A stretch of 64,000 nt of DNA, from contig NZ_JAFBFI010000011.1 in assembly GCF_016909175.1 (NCBI RefSeq), positions 86,157-150,156 of the forward strand, in the 5' to 3' direction. Positions 26,751 to 35,785 of this stretch are shown one piece after another (positions within the stretch are counted from its first letter, which is position 1; every line of letters begins with the position of its first letter). This stretch comes from Peribacillus deserti (GTDB lineage: Bacteria > Bacillota > Bacilli > Bacillales > DSM-1321). The position numbers were made by a program, and so were the translations under genes. The notes beneath the pieces are model-generated. The model ran no database searches. It saw only the letters and a program-made list of their open reading frames with translations, and was not told the DNA's origin.

Positions 26751-28439
26751 ATGAAAATCCACGTAGATTTTGATTCCCAATGGGAAGAAGGATTATTGGA
26801 TAAAATCGAGTCGGACGGTCCCTGGGCAAATTGGGAGCTTTATAAGCTGGCAGTTGAAGTGGAAAAGCATCTCGTAGTACCAGAATTTGAGGGTCTTCAG
26901 GCTCCTAAGCATTTACCGCAGCTTAAGCCCCTTCCCCATCAGCTTGAAGCCGCAAGAGAAGTTGTTGAAAATATGCATGGCAAAGCTATATTAGGCGACG
27001 AGGTAGGCTTGGGAAAAACCATCGAGGCTGGTTTAATTCTTAAAGAATATATGATTCGGGGATTAGTCAAAAAAGTACTAATTCTAGTCCCAGCCTCTCT
27101 TGTTTCTCAATGGGCTTATGAATTAAACAGCAAATTTCATATTCCAGCCGTTGCACAAAGGAAAAGCTATGTTTGGGAAGCATATGATGTTGTGATCTCG
27201 TCAATAGACACGGCAAAGAAGCAGCCCCACCGAGATATTATTTTTGAACAGCAGTACGACCTTATTATTGTGGATGAGGCTCATAAGTTAAAAAATAATA
27301 AAACAAAAAACTATGAATTTGTACAAAGCCTTAAGAAAAAATTTTGCCTTCTGCTTACGGCAACGCCTATTCAGAACAGGGTAGATGAGATTTTTCACTT
27401 AGTATCCTTATTGAAGCCCGGGCACTTAGGAAACGCTTCTTTATTTGCCGAAAGGTTCAAGGGTAAAAAGCGGGACTTAAATGAAGATAAGCGTCTTAAA
27501 GAACTTGTAAACAAAGTAATGATCAGAAACCGGAGAGCAGATACAGGCATTGAATGGACAAAGCGCCATGTGGAAACGGTTTTGATTGAATTTACAGAAC
27601 AGGAACGTGCCTTATACGAAGCTGTTTCGGCTTTCAAACCATATGGAAACGAATCCATCGGCAGCGCTTTTTCAACGCTTACTCTTCAAAGGGAAGCATG
27701 CTCAAGCCGGGAGTCGGTTTATTACACACTCAAAAAAATGCTGCAGAAAACTGAAGATCCTGATGCTTTTTATGAGACTAAATTAAAGCCTATATATGCC
27801 CTCATAGATTCTATTGAACAAAATTCGAAAGCCGAAAAAGCTCTAGAGCTTATAAAAAAAATAGAGGATAAGGTTATCATCTTTACTGAATATAGAGCCA
27901 CCCAGATGTATCTGCAATGGTTTTTGAAAACAAACGGAATCAGCTCTGTTCCTTTCCGGGGCGGATTTAAACGCGGGAAAAAGGATTGGATGAAGGATTT
28001 ATTTGAAAAGCAATTTCAGGTACTTATCGCGACAGAAGCAGGCGGAGAAGGTATCAATCTTCAATTCTGCCATCATTTAATTAACTTTGACCTTCCTTGG
28101 AACCCTATGAGGCTGGAACAGCGGATCGGGCGTGTTCACAGGCTCGGCCAGGAGCACGATGTGATGATTTATAACTTCGCCACGAGGAATACCGTTGAAG
28201 AGCATATCCTAAAGCTGCTTTATGACAAAATCCAGCTGTTTGAACGAGTGGTCGGAGAACTGGATGATATATTAACTAAACTCGATATTGGAAAAATTGA
28301 GGATTATTTGATAGATGTGGTAGGACATTCTAAAACCGAGGGTGAAATGAGAATCAAAATGGAGAATCTTTCTTCTATGATTTCTTTTGCCCAGGATATT
28401 AAAAAGGGTGAAATGAATGCAGCAAGCGGAAATTCATAA
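26751..28439 (+). CDS. yqhH: SNF2-family DEAD/DEAH helicase YqhH
   Basis: 562 residues from the ATG at 26751, which has GGAGG 8 nt upstream. SF2 motifs are in order: Walker A LGDEVGLGKTIEAG, the DEAH box in IIVDEAHKLKNN, motif III LLLTATPIQNR, motif V ATEAGGEGINLQF and motif VI RIGRVHRLGQ. It is a nucleic-acid translocase of the bacterial RapA/SNF2 type with unknown target. Overlaps yqhG by 23 nt, divergent from the gcv operon. Confidence 0.94.
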   Translation: MKIHVDFDSQWEEGLLDKIESDGPWANWELYKLAVEVEKHLVVPEFEGLQAPKHLPQLKPLPHQLEAAREVVENMHGKAILGDEVGLGKTIEAGLILKEYMIRGLVKKVLILVPASLVSQWAYELNSKFHIPAVAQRKSYVWEAYDVVISSIDTAKKQPHRDIIFEQQYDLIIVDEAHKLKNNKTKNYEFVQSLKKKFCLLLTATPIQNRVDEIFHLVSLLKPGHLGNASLFAERFKGKKRDLNEDKRLKELVNKVMIRNRRADTGIEWTKRHVETVLIEFTEQERALYEAVSAFKPYGNESIGSAFSTLTLQREACSSRESVYYTLKKMLQKTEDPDAFYETKLKPIYALIDSIEQNSKAEKALELIKKIEDKVIIFTEYRATQMYLQWFLKTNGISSVPFRGGFKRGKKDWMKDLFEKQFQVLIATEAGGEGINLQFCHHLINFDLPWNPMRLEQRIGRVHRLGQEHDVMIYNFATRNTVEEHILKLLYDKIQLFERVVGELDDILTKLDIGKIEDYLIDVVGHSKTEGEMRIKMENLSSMISFAQDIKKGEMNAASGNS

Positions 28440-29205
28440 ATTTTTAATTCAGTATTTCGAATCCAATGACTGTGAAATCGTGGAAACCCATCCAGGCTAT
28501 TTTGTTGTTCAGTTAACCATAGACCAGGATAAGCTGTTAATGAACCGGCCATTTTACTGGCATTATCTTGAAAAAACAGGCGGTGAACCTAATCCGGCCA
28601 AACTCACTATTATAACCGATCCTGAACAGGCTCCTGATGATATTAAAGGAGAATTCATTCACTTTGGATCTCCTAGACTGCATCAAATTTTCGAAACGAC
28701 TAAACAGCTTTCAAGTTATATCCGGCTCTTTGAGGATTGCAAGAGCAGCTCACAGCAGAATCCCTTATTCCCATGGCTGGGTTTAAATGTAAAAGTTTCG
28801 TTTCAATGCAACAGAAAAAAAGATATTTTTCTATCACTTGGCCTTAATCTTATTTCCGGCCAAATTCATGAAGCATTTCATGATCAAGTGCTGTCACTTT
28901 CAGTTACACCCAAAATTCCTGATTATTCCTACACACTTTCCCCGCTGATTATGCCGAAAAGCGGGATTGCAAGGCTTGATACCCATATCCGGACAAGTTT
29001 GTCCTTTGAAGACCACTCCTGGGCAGAAGAGGCATTTACAAGATGGAACAATGATCTTGAATTGCTGGAAAACTTCTATCAAGACCAAGACAAAGGTGAA
29101 AGTTATGAAACGGAAAAAGAAGCACTCCGGGAACAATATGAACCCAGAATCTCCATAAAGGTGATAAACGGAGGGCTGTTTTATTTGAGTGAAGCAGCTA
29201 TATAA
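28417..29205 (+). CDS. yqhG: YqhG family protein
   Basis: 262 residues, no membrane segment. It resembles B. subtilis YqhG in start (MQQAEIHKFLIQYFE) and in the acidic, helical C-terminal half. It is translated from inside the yqhH end, so the two probably act together. Function unknown. Confidence 0.85.
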   Translation: MQQAEIHKFLIQYFESNDCEIVETHPGYFVVQLTIDQDKLLMNRPFYWHYLEKTGGEPNPAKLTIITDPEQAPDDIKGEFIHFGSPRLHQIFETTKQLSSYIRLFEDCKSSSQQNPLFPWLGLNVKVSFQCNRKKDIFLSLGLNLISGQIHEAFHDQVLSLSVTPKIPDYSYTLSPLIMPKSGIARLDTHIRTSLSFEDHSWAEEAFTRWNNDLELLENFYQDQDKGESYETEKEALREQYEPRISIKVINGGLFYLSEAAI

Positions 29206-29329
29206 GAGCTTTCTATATGCCCTTAAGCCGACAGAAATGAGGGACTGCAGCAGTGAATACCGCTTTGCTGTTCACTAGGTCTGTCTGGCAGCAGCGGGAA
29301 GAGCAAGAGCAAGAACACAATTACAAAAA

Positions 29330-29364
29330 CAAGCAGCCCCTGATACATACCTAGGGCTGCTCTC
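29330..29364 (-). terminator. Terminator after yqzE
   Basis: AGCAGCCC (29333-29340) pairs with GGGCTGCT (29354-29361), followed on the minus strand by TGTTTTTGT. Confidence 0.8.
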
Positions 29365-29367
29365 TTC

Positions 29368-29553
29368 TTAGAATTTTTGATTCTTCTTAAACAGCATGGA
29401 AAGGGATAATGGGATAAACCCAAACCAATTATAAGAAAGAGACGACTTAGTCTGCTTCCTCTCTATCCGCTTACTTCTTCTCTGTTCCTTTGGCTGATCG
29501 TAGAATATAATAAGCTGCTGCGTTACATATTTTACAAGATCGTTTGTAGACAT
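29368..29553 (-). CDS. yqzE: YqzE family small protein
   Basis: 61 residues from MSTNDLVKYVTQQLI, with GGGTGG 7 nt before the ATG at 29553. It has the family pattern: an N-terminal helix, a very basic middle (KEQRRSKRIERKQ) and a hydrophobic WFGFIPLSLSMLF near the end. YqzE lies downstream of the comG genes in bacilli; here aroK lies between. Function unknown. Confidence 0.85.
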   Translation of the reverse strand: MSTNDLVKYVTQQLIIFYDQPKEQRRSKRIERKQTKSSLSYNWFGFIPLSLSMLFKKNQKF

Positions 29554-29590
29554 TTGCATACCACCCGTTTATCAGTATGCCCTATCCAGT

Positions 29591-30085
29591 CTAATTTATA
29601 CACTCGAGAATCTCTCTGCATACCTCTTCTGCTGGTTTGGATGTGGTTGAAATAGTCACAGATGCGAGAGTATAAATGGGAAGCCGTTCCTGATAAAGCT
29701 GCTTGATCTGAATTTTTTTATTACCGGCGATTAACGGCCTTGCCGTATCTGTTACAAGCCGTCTTTCTATCTCATCAAGATCACAGGCAAGATATACAGT
29801 TGTTCCTTTCTCATTCATCCATTCCCTGTTCTCCTCATTTAACACCGTGCCGCCGCCAACAGTTATGATGCAATCTGTTATTGGAAGTGTTTTTAATATC
29901 TCAGTCTCTTTTTGCCGAAAATAAGCTTCTCCTTTTTCCGCAAATAAGTCTGAAATACTTTTTCCTTCGGATCTTTCAACCTCTTGGTCTGTATCATAAA
30001 CAGGCAGCCCGGTAAGTTCCCCCAGCATCATTCCTACCGTCGTTTTGCCCGACCCCATGAAACCAGTAATGTATATTGCCTTCAT
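29591..30085 (-). CDS. aroK: Shikimate kinase
   Basis: 164 residues. It phosphorylates shikimate with ATP. Walker A GFMGSGKTTVG is near residues 8-18. The shikimate-binding Asp is in VYDTDQEVE, the Arg in GEAYFRQKE and the lid Arg in RPLI. GAGGTG precedes the ATG by 7 nt. It follows comGG on the same strand with a 37-nt gap. Confidence 0.95.
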   Translation of the reverse strand: MKAIYITGFMGSGKTTVGMMLGELTGLPVYDTDQEVERSEGKSISDLFAEKGEAYFRQKETEILKTLPITDCIITVGGGTVLNEENREWMNEKGTTVYLACDLDEIERRLVTDTARPLIAGNKKIQIKQLYQERLPIYTLASVTISTTSKPAEEVCREILECIN

Positions 30086-30122
30086 TTTTTTACACCTCTA
30101 GCCTATATTTCTATCCATTCTA

Positions 30123-30476
30123 TCATCTTTTGCTGAAGAGAGTCATATTTAAAATAGCTTCCATTTTCCGATTCTCTTTCGTAGAAATATAGACATGTAT
30201 ACTCACGATACCAGCGCTTTCCGCTTTCATTTCATAATATAAATCTCCATGCAGATAAAATAAAAATCCTGTATTTGTATGCTCTTTGCTTACAATCATC
30301 TCCATTATTTCATTTGTACCCAGCCGAAGGATATGATCGGCTTTAAGCTTTTCAGCACTTTCATAATAAAATTTCTGTTCTGTGGAAAATAAGTCTATCG
30401 CTGCTGTCAGGGCCATAAAAAAAACAGCGGCAAAAATCAAAACCATGGGAAATACGGTGCCATTTTGGTTTTTCAA
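30123..30476 (-). CDS. comGG: Competence pseudopilin ComGG
   Basis: 117 residues. The N-terminus MKNQNGTVFPMVLIFAAVFF has a short leader ending in Gly and one membrane helix, like ComGG, although the +5 Glu is absent (also known for this family). A minor component of the competence pseudopilus. TTG start behind GGAGGAG; overlaps the comGE-comGF frame by 4 nt. Confidence 0.85.
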   Translation of the reverse strand: MKNQNGTVFPMVLIFAAVFFMALTAAIDLFSTEQKFYYESAEKLKADHILRLGTNEIMEMIVSKEHTNTGFLFYLHGDLYYEMKAESAGIVSIHVYISTKENRKMEAILNMTLFSKR

Positions 30477-31228
30477 GGGTCTATGCTCCTCCTAATGGGC
30501 AAAAGAAAGGCGTTAAGAGAGTTGCCATATTGATCTTTCACTTCGAGGTTCAAGCCTTCTCCCTCTGTTTTAACATGGAATGATTGTGTATTTTGAAGTA
30601 GAATTTCGTGGCCTGAGCCATCAATTCTTCTTCTAATTTTATCTTGATATTTCTCAATCGTAATCGTTCTGTTTTTTACAAAAAGAGTTAAGGTGCTACC
30701 TGCTGCTGTCTGCATAGTAGAAGTTCTTATATCCCTATTAATCTGATGCAAAAATAGTTCCCATTCCATTTTATTGATGCTTTTTACTTCAAAGTCTTTT
30801 TTTAGAAAGATCATCCCTGTCAAGATTAAGGAAGCTAAAGTTGATAAGATGACGACAGATAGCAGCATTTCAATCAGTGTAAAACCCTTCTCATTTTTCG
30901 CAAGATCACATAGTTCAACCTTCTTCTGACTTAAATTTATATATTGAACACAGCCCTCCTGGTATAAAGGATAATCCGCACTTTCCTTCCATGTGACTGC
31001 GAATTCGATTCCATCCTTCTTAAGAACTCCAGTCGGCAGTTGAGAGATGCCGGCGGAGTCTGCTCTCAAAAGCTGTTCATCAAGAAGATGTCTTGCTGTC
31101 ATGTAAATATACGCATTCTTTCTGTCTGTCTTTATTTGGACATATAGAGGAATACAGGATGAAATCATAAAGCAAATAACCAGCAGTGCAGCTAAAAGTT
31201 CTGCATAAATATATCCATTATCCTTCAT
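30473..31228 (-). CDS. comGE-comGF: ComGE and ComGF in one continuous frame (251 residues)
   Basis: Residues 1-110 match ComGE (leader MKDNG, one membrane helix, C-terminal ELC). Residues 111-251 match ComGF, including a second prepilin-like leader KNEKGFTLIE with its own helix. In other bacilli these are two overlapping genes of about 110-150 residues. At the junction (T5 on the plus strand, 30894-30898) the minus strand reads CGAAAAATGAG. With one extra A, comGE would stop at TGA right after DLAKK, and comGF would start at the TTG of TTGCGAAAA in the other frame. The fusion is therefore probably a 1-nt deletion or undercall. A true fusion would also pose a topology problem, since both leaders must face the cytoplasm. 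Confidence 0.85.
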   Translation of the reverse strand: MKDNGYIYAELLAALLVICFMISSCIPLYVQIKTDRKNAYIYMTARHLLDEQLLRADSAGISQLPTGVLKKDGIEFAVTWKESADYPLYQEGCVQYINLSQKKVELCDLAKNEKGFTLIEMLLSVVILSTLASLILTGMIFLKKDFEVKSINKMEWELFLHQINRDIRTSTMQTAAGSTLTLFVKNRTITIEKYQDKIRRRIDGSGHEILLQNTQSFHVKTEGEGLNLEVKDQYGNSLNAFLLPIRRSIDP

Positions 31229-31694
31229 TTATATAAAATCTTCCTTTTCCAAGCATAAAATGGATCCTGCTTGTTTTTTTACCATGAATTATATAAAGCA
31301 CGCCTGCTTTACTGATATTGCCCGAAGGTACAAAGTGAAATTTCAAGCCCATAGTACCAGGCAGGATATCAAGATGCTTTGGTATACCCTTTGTAAACAC
31401 TTTTCCTGCAGGTGTTGAGCCGGTATAGGCATGTCCAGCGGAATCTATGGTTATAAACAATAGCGTGCCATTGCTTATTGCATATTGCTGTCCATATTGT
31501 ATATCGCTGGTAAATTGCTTGAGAAATAAACTGGTTTTGAAATCTTGATGAGTTTTAAAATTAAGCTGGCTGGAAATTGAAAGGATCATGAGGAATATAG
31601 AAAGGACAAAGAGCGATTCGATAAGTGTAAAGCCTTTTTCATTTGTGATGGTGAGCTTAAGATTCGTCTTCAGCAGGTGCCTCAGTTGCTTCAC
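31218..31694 (-). CDS. comGD: Competence pseudopilin ComGD
   Basis: 158 residues. A 22-residue basic leader ends NEKG, followed by the prepilin motif FTLIESLFVLSIFLMIL. It is processed by ComC and assembled in the pseudopilus for DNA uptake. The GTG start at 31694 lies inside the end of comGC, with AGGAG 6 nt upstream. Confidence 0.92.
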   Translation of the reverse strand: MKQLRHLLKTNLKLTITNEKGFTLIESLFVLSIFLMILSISSQLNFKTHQDFKTSLFLKQFTSDIQYGQQYAISNGTLLFITIDSAGHAYTGSTPAGKVFTKGIPKHLDILPGTMGLKFHFVPSGNISKAGVLYIIHGKKTSRIHFMLGKGRFYINEG

Positions 31695-31968
31695 CGTTAG
31701 CTCCTATTATTACCGCTGTCCCATCCGGGCATGATTTTTGTTTTAGGTATTTTTCAGTCACTAACACGTCTATGTCTGAAGGAGGTGCATTATTGTCCAG
31801 TTCGTACGATTGAATCTGAGCATCGACCATTTTTAGAAAAGCCTGGCAGCCCTTTGAACGAACAGTGGTTTGATTTTTAGTAATATTAGGGATGGTAATA
31901 ATTAATAGAACAGAAATAATCAGCAGAACAATCATCATTTCAATAAGGGTAAATCCTTTCTCATTCAT
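31657..31968 (-). CDS. comGC: Major competence pseudopilin ComGC
   Basis: 103 residues from MNEKGFTLIEMMIVLLIISV, a canonical class III leader with cleavage before Phe and Glu at +5. Two cysteines (KGCQAF and KQKSCPDG) can form the disulfide known in ComGC. AAGGAG lies upstream of the ATG at 31968. It overlaps comGD by 38 nt. Confidence 0.95.
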   Translation of the reverse strand: MNEKGFTLIEMMIVLLIISVLLIITIPNITKNQTTVRSKGCQAFLKMVDAQIQSYELDNNAPPSDIDVLVTEKYLKQKSCPDGTAVIIGANGEATEAPAEDES

Positions 31969-31983
31969 AGTGTGCAATCTCCT

Positions 31984-33015
31984 TTATAAACTGTTTAATA
32001 AGGAATACATAGGCAAAAGAACAGCCATATAAATGCTGACGATTAATAAACCGACAATAGCAAACAAGGCTGGCTGGACAACCTTTAAATAGGACTCTAT
32101 TCTTTCTTCGAGCACCGATAGCAGTTTTTTGCTGTAATATGAAAGCTCTTGATCTAGTTTTCCATATTTTTGCCCGCTTGCTGTAATGGTTGCTAAATTG
32201 TTTTCAAAATAAGGCAGAGTGCTTAGAATACTTTCAAGCGATCTCCCTTTGGTTAATTCATGTTGAATGTTCTCACAAACTCTCTGATAAAATGGCTGCT
32301 GACCCGACATTGAAAATAAATGAAAACTTTCATTAATGGAAAGCCCGCCGGCGAGCAGACCGCTAAGCTGACTGGCAAAGAACTGAGTGGTGAAAATCCG
32401 TATAAATCGGCCTGCAACAGGTATTTTTAACTTGAGAGACATTTGTTTAAGAGGGCATAGTTTTCTGTACCAAAGCAAGTAGTACATTCCTGATAAAAAA
32501 ATGAGAAGCAGCGTTATCAAGGGAAGTTTTTTTAGGAAATGTGAAAAGGAGGAAATTATCTTGAGGTAAGTATTGCCCGATGGGTTCATCGATGCAAATA
32601 ATGTCTCAAACTTAGGAAGAAGAAGATTTTCAAATCCATAAAATACAAGAAGAACAAAAAGGAGCAAAAACAGAGGGTATAAAACGAGCTTTTTCATTTT
32701 TTCAACTTCTATACTTCTTTTTAACCAGAAACCACCCGCTTCCTTTAAACTTTTTGATAGCATCCCATGCTGTTCTGAAAAATAGACATAGCTTGTCATG
32801 TTTCTCTGAAAATGAAGGGCTTCAAGTACCGAATAAAAGGGACTGCCTTCTTTTAGAAGCTTGAGGGCATAGTCAAGATCTTTTGCCTTTTTACTGTTCT
32901 TATTCAGCTGAACAAATGTTAGGGCATGGGATAATGAATAGCCAAGCTCCAGCAGTTCACCAAGTTCAATCAAAAATCCTGCCTGTTCTTTCACAGGCCA
33001 CTTACTGATTTTCAT
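31984..33015 (-). CDS. comGB: Competence membrane platform protein ComGB (GspF/PilC family)
   Basis: 343 residues with two GspF-type repeats, each with helical cytoplasmic parts and membrane helices (about 108-128, 160-180 and 315-338). It carries the conserved FFASQLSGLLAGGLSINESF. It forms the inner-membrane platform of the transformation pilus. Overlaps comGA by 14 nt. Confidence 0.94.
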   Translation of the reverse strand: MKISKWPVKEQAGFLIELGELLELGYSLSHALTFVQLNKNSKKAKDLDYALKLLKEGSPFYSVLEALHFQRNMTSYVYFSEQHGMLSKSLKEAGGFWLKRSIEVEKMKKLVLYPLFLLLFVLLVFYGFENLLLPKFETLFASMNPSGNTYLKIISSFSHFLKKLPLITLLLIFLSGMYYLLWYRKLCPLKQMSLKLKIPVAGRFIRIFTTQFFASQLSGLLAGGLSINESFHLFSMSGQQPFYQRVCENIQHELTKGRSLESILSTLPYFENNLATITASGQKYGKLDQELSYYSKKLLSVLEERIESYLKVVQPALFAIVGLLIVSIYMAVLLPMYSLLNSL

Positions 33016-34072
33016 ATTCGTACACCCACCGGTAAAATTCTCTCTCCTCCACGTATCCGAGAGCTACAGCCTTATTAATTTCATCCTTTAATACCCGGAA
33101 TCCTTTGGAGCTGCTTTTCCCTTTTGCTTCTGCAAAAACCGCCGCTAAATTCTTTCCATACAAGAGCTCATATACACTTGCTCTTGGTTTCCTGAAGCGG
33201 CTGCTGCATGTTTTTTTACAGGCTCCTCCACAGGATGGACATGTGAGTTCTAAAAGCCTCTGGGCAGTCACCCCGATTAGCGTCTGCTGGACCTCCTGAA
33301 GACTCACACCAAATTCTAGAAGTCTGTAAACCGCGCCTTTTGTATCTCTTGTATGCATCGTGGAGAGTATTAAGTGCCCGGTAAGAGCTGCTCTAACGGC
33401 AATTTTCGCTGTTTCTGCATCCCGTATTTCGCCCACCATAATGATGTCGGGATCATGCCGAAGAGCTGCCTTTAAACCAACAGAATAGGTAATGCCGGCT
33501 TTTTCATTGATTTGAACCTGAAGGGCTTGTTCGGAATGGTTTTCAATCGGATCCTCTAGAGTGATGACATTGCGGTTAATAAATTCAGAAGCATGATTTA
33601 ATAAAGAGTATAACGTGGTCGTCTTGCCGCTTCCAGTCGGGCCAGTGAAAATGAGTAATCCATGAGAATGTTTTAATAAGGCCATAAGCTTGGAAACTGT
33701 TTTAGGGAAGAGCGACATTTGATCAAGCGGGAGAATCTGCTGCTGGGGAATGAGGCGTATGACTAAGCTCTCTGTGTTTGCAGTCGGAAGCGTCGAAAAA
33801 CGCAGGCCGACCTGTGTGCTGTCAATTGTTACAGAAAATGAACCACTTTGGGGCCTTCTTTTTTCGCCAATATCCATGGAGGCTAAAAACTTAAAATGGG
33901 AGAGCAGCCTTAGAGCATGCTTGTGCGGGAGTACTTCATAGTGGATTAAGTGATTTGCAATTCTTAGCTGTACCTGGAAATCATCTTTCCGGGGGATAAT
34001 ATGAATGTCTGAGGCCTGCTGTCGTAAGCCAGCGGTCAATATCCGATCGGCTGTTATTTCAATAGGCTCCAA
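33002..34072 (-). CDS. comGA: Competence pilus ATPase ComGA
   Basis: About 356 residues of the GspE/PilB family. It has Walker A FTGPTGSGKTTT, an Asp box DPIENHSEQ and Walker B DPDIIMVGEIRDAETA. A CPSCGGACKKTC zinc-like segment lies near the C-terminus. It powers pseudopilus assembly. AGGAAGG fits the TTG at 34072 (8 nt) better than the GTG at 34081. First gene of the comG operon. The region upstream is very AT-rich with AAAA/TTTT blocks, but I could not identify a ComK box pair with correct spacing. Confidence 0.95.
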   Translation of the reverse strand: MEPIEITADRILTAGLRQQASDIHIIPRKDDFQVQLRIANHLIHYEVLPHKHALRLLSHFKFLASMDIGEKRRPQSGSFSVTIDSTQVGLRFSTLPTANTESLVIRLIPQQQILPLDQMSLFPKTVSKLMALLKHSHGLLIFTGPTGSGKTTTLYSLLNHASEFINRNVITLEDPIENHSEQALQVQINEKAGITYSVGLKAALRHDPDIIMVGEIRDAETAKIAVRAALTGHLILSTMHTRDTKGAVYRLLEFGVSLQEVQQTLIGVTAQRLLELTCPSCGGACKKTCSSRFRKPRASVYELLYGKNLAAVFAEAKGKSSSKGFRVLKDEINKAVALGYVEEREFYRWVYEYENQ

Positions 34073-34362
34073 TAATACCACCTTCCTTTCTTGTTAATAG
34101 TATTTCGACATAATTGGATAAATACCTGCAGATTTCTTCCTTTATTTTTTAATTTTTTCAAAATACTAATTTTTCTACGTATAAAAATATGAGAATTAAA
34201 ATTTCCTGTTTGATTACATCCGAAATCCCGGATGATATAATGTAATTGTTTTCATTTTCTCCCAGCATCATTACGAGTGGCGGCAAACTATTCTTTACAT
34301 TCAATATCTTGTTAATTTATAATAATTTAGGAAATACCGTTATGGACAAAGGAGGGGAACAC

Positions 34363-34608
34363 ATGGAGCGTATGTATAGAGTACTTGGCTTCTGGACAGG
34401 TATCTTCGCAATCTTCTTCTATATGGGAGACATGCCAACAGCAGCTTTGCTATTTTTCGGTCAAACTGGATTCTTTGTTTTATTAAGTTACTTAAAATTA
34501 TCAGAACGTATGTACATTTATGTTTTTGGAGCATACCTTACAGTCTTTTTCGCTGGATTTACCTATTGGACAACTTTTATGATGACACCTGGGGCCGGCG
34601 GGCATTAA
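34363..34608 (+). CDS. yqgY: DUF2626 small membrane protein YqgY
   Basis: 81 residues from MERMYRVLGFWTGIFAIFFY, with AGGAGG 7 nt before the ATG at 34363. Three hydrophobic segments and the C-terminal TPGAGGH match the DUF2626 family of bacilli. Function unknown. Confidence 0.88.
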   Translation: MERMYRVLGFWTGIFAIFFYMGDMPTAALLFFGQTGFFVLLSYLKLSERMYIYVFGAYLTVFFAGFTYWTTFMMTPGAGGH

Positions 34609-34617
34609 TACGAATAC

Positions 34618-34651
34618 TTAACCCATGAAACTCAGGTTTCATGGGTTTTTC
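34618..34651. terminator. Terminator of yqgY, overlapping the end of the methyltransferase gene
   Basis: AACCCATGAAAC (34620-34631) pairs with GTTTCATGGGTT (34636-34647), then a T run. Confidence 0.88.
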
Positions 34652-35765
34652 CATTTTCGTTTTCAGTGAACAAAACGTTTCTTTTATCTTCAAGCCCCTT
34701 TAACTGAAGATCAACTCTGAAGAAAGAACTGATGCCGCCGGGAATCAATAAATCCCTGATGGCTCTGTTCCTCTTGCTTTTTTCAGTAAAAGGATTGGGA
34801 TCATAATGTTCTTCCAGTTCTTTCAGGATGCCAAGCTGCAGCAGAAACTCATCCTGTCTTAGTAAATATTCTTGAATGAATCCCCGGCTTTTTAAATAAC
34901 TGCTTAACGCTGAAAAGTGAATATGTGAGGTAATGTCCATTTCTCCCGGTTTTTCCAAAACATCTTCAATCATTTCATGCTTATAATAACCCCTGAGGCT
35001 TCCCCTTCGGTGCTGCGGGAGCTCCCATTCATCGTGGGTATATCCATAATCCATCGTAACCATTAAACCCTTTGTAAGTATACCTGCTATCTTTTCCAGG
35101 TACTCCAGCATAGGAAGCGGGATTTCCAGCCGCTGCTTTTCCTGTAATACCAATTTTTCATTTTCTAAATAGCTTATTATTTCGCTATTTTCCAGAGGTA
35201 CGAGGTGCTCGGCAAGATCATTCCCGCTGGAGTTGCAGCTAACCATAACTTCAAACAGCCTGCCGCGATACATTTCTATTACATGCACAGGAAACGCGTC
35301 AAAAAACTCGTTTGAAAAAACGATTCCCTCTATCTGTCCTAGTTCCTCAATTGTGCTGACTATCTGCACATGTTCAAAAGAACTTAAGCAGTCCTGCTGC
35401 AGCTTTTGATGAAAAGGGCTCGTTTCCACTATATAATAAACTGTTTTACTATACAGCTCCGGGTCCGTCTGCTTAATAGATTCTAAAATATGGCGTGCAA
35501 GCTTGCCGGTACCTCCGCCAAGCTCACAGATCACTGGAGTTAAACCGCTTGTATGGAACAGCTTGCAAAACCACTTTCCAAGCAGAGTTCCTAGAACATC
35601 CGAGAGATTGACGGAAGTATAAAAATCGCCCTGCTTCCCAATTTTCTCTCCGTCTTTCATATAGTATCCAAAGTGAGGGTCATAAAGAGCCATCTTCATA
35701 TAATCGCTATATGTAATGAACTGGATTTCCTGTCTACGAATCTTCTCTTTTATTAAATGAAGCAT
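34632..35765 (-). CDS. MidA/NDUFAF7-type SAM-dependent methyltransferase
   Basis: 377 residues. The N-terminus has FITYSDYMKMALYDPHFGYY and the SAM site ICELGGGTGKLARHIL near residue 80. The conserved FSNEFFDAFPVHV follows. This is the family whose mitochondrial member (NDUFAF7) methylates a complex I subunit arginine; the bacterial substrate is unknown. It starts 20 nt after yqgX on the same strand. Confidence 0.88.
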   Translation of the reverse strand: MLHLIKEKIRRQEIQFITYSDYMKMALYDPHFGYYMKDGEKIGKQGDFYTSVNLSDVLGTLLGKWFCKLFHTSGLTPVICELGGGTGKLARHILESIKQTDPELYSKTVYYIVETSPFHQKLQQDCLSSFEHVQIVSTIEELGQIEGIVFSNEFFDAFPVHVIEMYRGRLFEVMVSCNSSGNDLAEHLVPLENSEIISYLENEKLVLQEKQRLEIPLPMLEYLEKIAGILTKGLMVTMDYGYTHDEWELPQHRRGSLRGYYKHEMIEDVLEKPGEMDITSHIHFSALSSYLKSRGFIQEYLLRQDEFLLQLGILKELEEHYDPNPFTEKSKRNRAIRDLLIPGGISSFFRVDLQLKGLEDKRNVLFTENENGKTHET

Positions 35766-35785
35766 GATTTCCCCCAGATACTCTT

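Noticed and set aside
29223..29423. Open frame of 66 codons at the end of yqzE
   Set aside because: It overlaps yqzE and its terminator in another frame, with no ribosome site or family match.
34085..34200. ComK boxes before comGA
   Set aside because: AAAA and TTTT blocks exist (for example AAAATTAGTATTTT), but the spacing does not fit the AAAA-N5-TTTT pair rule, so I do not call them.
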